From CAYGZC01 sp964354225 (GTDB lineage Bacteria; Bacteroidota; Ignavibacteria; UBA10030; SZUA-254), in NCBI GenBank assembly GCA_964354225.1, contig CAYGZC010000145.1, positions 1 through 8,768 on the forward strand: a DNA stretch of 8,768 nt. The letters are read 5' to 3'. The translations under genes were made by a program, and so were the position numbers. The notes beneath the pieces were generated by a model. The model made no database searches and was not told where the DNA came from. It saw only the letters and a program-made list of their open reading frames with translations. Each line of letters starts with the position of its first letter. Positions within the stretch are counted from its first letter, which is position 1. This document shows positions 6,841-8,768 of the stretch, one piece after another.

Positions 6841-7209
6841 TTAAATTAGTTGCACTTCTTTTAATAATGGTACGCCAGGATTAACTGGGTCTTCAACTGT
6901 TACCCAAACTTTTCCACCATTTGGTTCGGCAGGTGGCAACCCAGTACTATAAAACATTGTACCGAAGGCACATGTATATCTTGTAATTACGCCAATTGTT
7001 TGAGTATTTGTAACAACTTTAACAATATTAGCGTAACTTAAACTTGGAATTACAAGGCCTTCATTACCCATCAAACGTTGTAAATTGCTTATTAATACTT
7101 GTCGAAATGTTAATTCGTCATCAGTTGGATATCCGGCATCGTCAACCATTTCACCCATATGTAAATTGGGGATGCGGGTGACACTTCTATCGCTAACTGT
7201 CGCTGTCAT
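6841..7209 (-). CDS. Small conserved phage virion-region protein, function unknown
   Basis: This is a 122-residue protein with no signal peptide or membrane segment. Its N-terminal third contains TRIPNLHMGEMVDD and DELTFRQVLISNLQRL followed by GNEGLVIP. The C-terminal half is beta-like (YTCAFGTMFYS, then GGKVWVTVEDP, then PLLKEVQLI). I recognise this pattern (T-RIPNL, TFRQ-LI-NLQR--GNEGL, CAFGT--Y) as a small protein often encoded beside podovirus tail-hub genes, but I know of no assigned function. The start is secure: ATG overlaps the hub stop (ATGA) and is preceded by GGAGGTG five bases upstream. The gene sits where P22 encodes its tail needle gp26, but it lacks the long heptad coiled coil of a needle and is much shorter. 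A tail accessory or plug protein made in fixed ratio with the hub is a reasonable inference. Confidence 0.8.
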   Translation of the reverse strand: MTATVSDRSVTRIPNLHMGEMVDDAGYPTDDELTFRQVLISNLQRLMGNEGLVIPSLSYANIVKVVTNTQTIGVITRYTCAFGTMFYSTGLPPAEPNGGKVWVTVEDPVNPGVPLLKEVQLI

Positions 7210-8768
7210 TGATACACCTCCAATAAACCATCAGTGCAAACAAAACGACCAAAACCACTAAATCGAAGATGGAAAGTCGCATCATTTATAATTCCTAAGC
7301 GTTGATAAATGAAACGCGATTTACGCTGGCCTGTAGGATTCATGTTAAGTCGCCAGCTTGAACCGAATGATTCGCCTCCGTCACGAGATATACTTAAATC
7401 CACGGCCTCAGAATAGTTGGTTACAAATTCAGTTTGCGCTATAGTTGCCTCTACCCCTATAGGATTTCCTGATTCCGTTGTGATGTCCACATAAGATTCA
7501 GTAGCAAGTATTTGGCCCAAAGTGTTAGATTGAACTGGCAATAGTGTTTTTATGTTTTTCTGACCATTTTCAATTGTGAACCCTAAGCTTTTAGCAATAA
7601 AATAACGTTGTGTAGGTAATCTTACAGGGGGTGTGATGCGTATACGTGGTATTTCTTTTGGCGTTGGCGTGCCATTAATAGTGTAAATTGCATCTGTATA
7701 TTGTGTTCCAAAACGATATATATCGCCGCCATTTAATGATACAAAATAATAATCATTGTTGAATAAAACAACTTGCCTTGCTATATGATAATTTAATTTT
7801 TCATCACTGACGTTAAAAAATAATCCCGTGTTAAAGTCATACGCATAACTTATATTGTCATCAGGAAATGTGAACTGATAAATCATATGCCCGTCTTGAC
7901 GAAATAAAAATCCAGTGCAATTTCCAGCATTTGTTAAGTTTGCCAATACATATGAAATACCATCAGTCGAAATCATTTTAGTTTGACTGCCAGTCGCATA
8001 CATAATAATCGGGCCTGATTGCTCATTGACAGCAAGCCATACAATTAAATTGTCAAGCTCTGCAATACTTGCAGCATTCAAACAACCATAATCAACGTTA
8101 TAAGTCGTTGCTCTTTGATAAGGAAATAATGCAGATCCTACATCTTGCCAACTTTCAGCTACGTTGCTACCCATCACAATTAAATTATTACCATTACCAG
8201 GAACAGGAATAGCTGCTTGCATGCGTGTTGGTTTTGTTTGAATGGAACCTACGAGCTCAGGATTCGATGCGCCAATAGGCCAACTAAAAGCATTGTTAAA
8301 CCCAGATAAAATCCAGTAGTTGGTATTTTGACAAGCTAAAATAAATCTGCCATTTTGAAATGAAATATAACCAGGGTTACTATAGATAGTGTAATCGTAT
8401 TGAGCGGCTGTTAATTGCACAATGTTACTGTCAGTCAACCAATTATAAACATAAACATAAACGCCATCTGTGACACAAATTTCTGCATTATTGTTTTCTG
8501 CTATGTAAACATCTCCTTCAGAAGTTTGTAAGCTGCCCCTAGAAAATGCTTCAAGTTGTCCTGTTGTAGTATTTTGGGTTATTTTGTAAAAGTTATTTCC
8601 AATAACGACGACCATTAATTCGCCATTAAATGTTGTATAAACTCCCCTGCCTTTTTCTGTGCTGTTTAAAACAAGAGCCGTTGAATAACCTGCGTAAGGA
8701 ACGAGAAAGTTATCGCTTACAATAAAGTTCCAGGTCTGTTCTTGGGAAATTTTTGGGTAACGGCCAAA
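7206..8768 (-). CDS. Tail hub / packaged DNA stabilisation protein, P22 gp10-like (5' partial)
   Basis: In podoviruses of the P22 type this protein binds below the portal ring, closes the channel after DNA packaging and forms the hub on which tail fibres or spikes sit. 520 residues are visible. The frame is open from the window edge to TGA at 7206-7208, so ATG 8615 is an internal Met. The 51 residues before it fit the family: GRYPKIS, then VPYAGYSTALVL, then GRGVYTTFNGEL, like the usual 'Y..NM......L..FPG...........RG' opening. Short beta-strand blocks rich in G, Y, W and N follow, as in a propeller-like fold. The last 64 residues (7209-7400) begin DLSISRDGGESFG and include a YQRLG....ATFHLRFSG block, the C-terminal pattern of podovirus tail-hub proteins. 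It overlaps the next gene by four bases. Family assignment rests on remembered motifs without an alignment; the role in the virion is inferred from the family and the gene order. Confidence 0.82.
   Translation of the reverse strand, partial: FGRYPKISQEQTWNFIVSDNFLVPYAGYSTALVLNSTEKGRGVYTTFNGELMVVVIGNNFYKITQNTTTGQLEAFSRGSLQTSEGDVYIAENNNAEICVTDGVYVYVYNWLTDSNIVQLTAAQYDYTIYSNPGYISFQNGRFILACQNTNYWILSGFNNAFSWPIGASNPELVGSIQTKPTRMQAAIPVPGNGNNLIVMGSNVAESWQDVGSALFPYQRATTYNVDYGCLNAASIAELDNLIVWLAVNEQSGPIIMYATGSQTKMISTDGISYVLANLTNAGNCTGFLFRQDGHMIYQFTFPDDNISYAYDFNTGLFFNVSDEKLNYHIARQVVLFNNDYYFVSLNGGDIYRFGTQYTDAIYTINGTPTPKEIPRIRITPPVRLPTQRYFIAKSLGFTIENGQKNIKTLLPVQSNTLGQILATESYVDITTESGNPIGVEATIAQTEFVTNYSEAVDLSISRDGGESFGSSWRLNMNPTGQRKSRFIYQRLGIINDATFHLRFSGFGRFVCTDGLLEVYQ
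7215..7221 (-). promoter_or_regulatory. Strong ribosome-binding site inside the hub gene
   Basis: GGAGGTG on the minus strand lies five bases upstream of ATG 7209 and within the last codons of the hub gene. It is a near-consensus match to the 16S rRNA anti-Shine-Dalgarno and fixes the start of the 122-residue protein. With the ATGA overlap it indicates translational coupling or re-initiation. Confidence 0.8.

Overview
The window is a stretch of tailed-phage (Caudoviricetes) or prophage late genes. Every credible gene is on the minus strand, so the biological reading direction is from position 8768 down to 1. The DNA is visibly AT-rich, with codons biased to A/T, which suggests an AT-rich bacterial host. 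Strong Shine-Dalgarno sequences (GGAGGTG, AGGCGGTGA, AAGGA) fit a bacterial virus. The host cannot be named from this sequence. No replication, lysis, integration, packaging or capsid gene is visible.

Layout in transcription order: (1) 8768-7206, a podovirus tail-hub / packaged-DNA stabilisation protein resembling P22 gp10, with its 5' end outside the window; (2) 7209-6841, a small conserved protein overlapping the hub gene by ATGA; (3) 6831-6100, a Gly/Ala-rich protein like P22-type DNA-transfer (ejection) proteins; (4) 6098-5193, a helical, Lys/Gln-rich candidate ejection protein with a two-copy 14-residue repeat; (5) 5190-3217, a 657-residue candidate large ejection protein; (6) 3157-911, a 748-residue tail fibre or receptor-binding protein; (7) 897-529, a small beta-rich protein; (8) 518 to beyond position 1, the N-terminal part of another tail-fibre-type protein.

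The order hub, small protein, three ejection-type proteins, then receptor-binding proteins follows the P22 plan (gene 10, 26, then 14/7/20/16, then tailspike 9). The proteins are diverged, and the tail-needle position holds an unrelated-looking 122-residue protein. The likely division of labour is that the hub plugs the portal and carries fibres, the three helical proteins leave the virion ahead of the DNA to build a conduit through the envelope, and the last three proteins contact the cell surface. Genes are packed with overlaps or gaps of 1-13 bases. The one exception is a 59-base AT-rich gap (3158-3216) between the ejection and fibre blocks, which may hold a promoter or mark a mosaic joint.

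Several starts were chosen by ribosome-binding site: ATG 6098, ATG 5190 and ATG 897 are preferred over upstream TTG or GTG codons, and the hub frame stays open to the window edge. Nothing in the window clearly indicates a non-virion system such as defence, CRISPR or a retroelement. The main points of interest are the unknown small proteins and the modular fibre.
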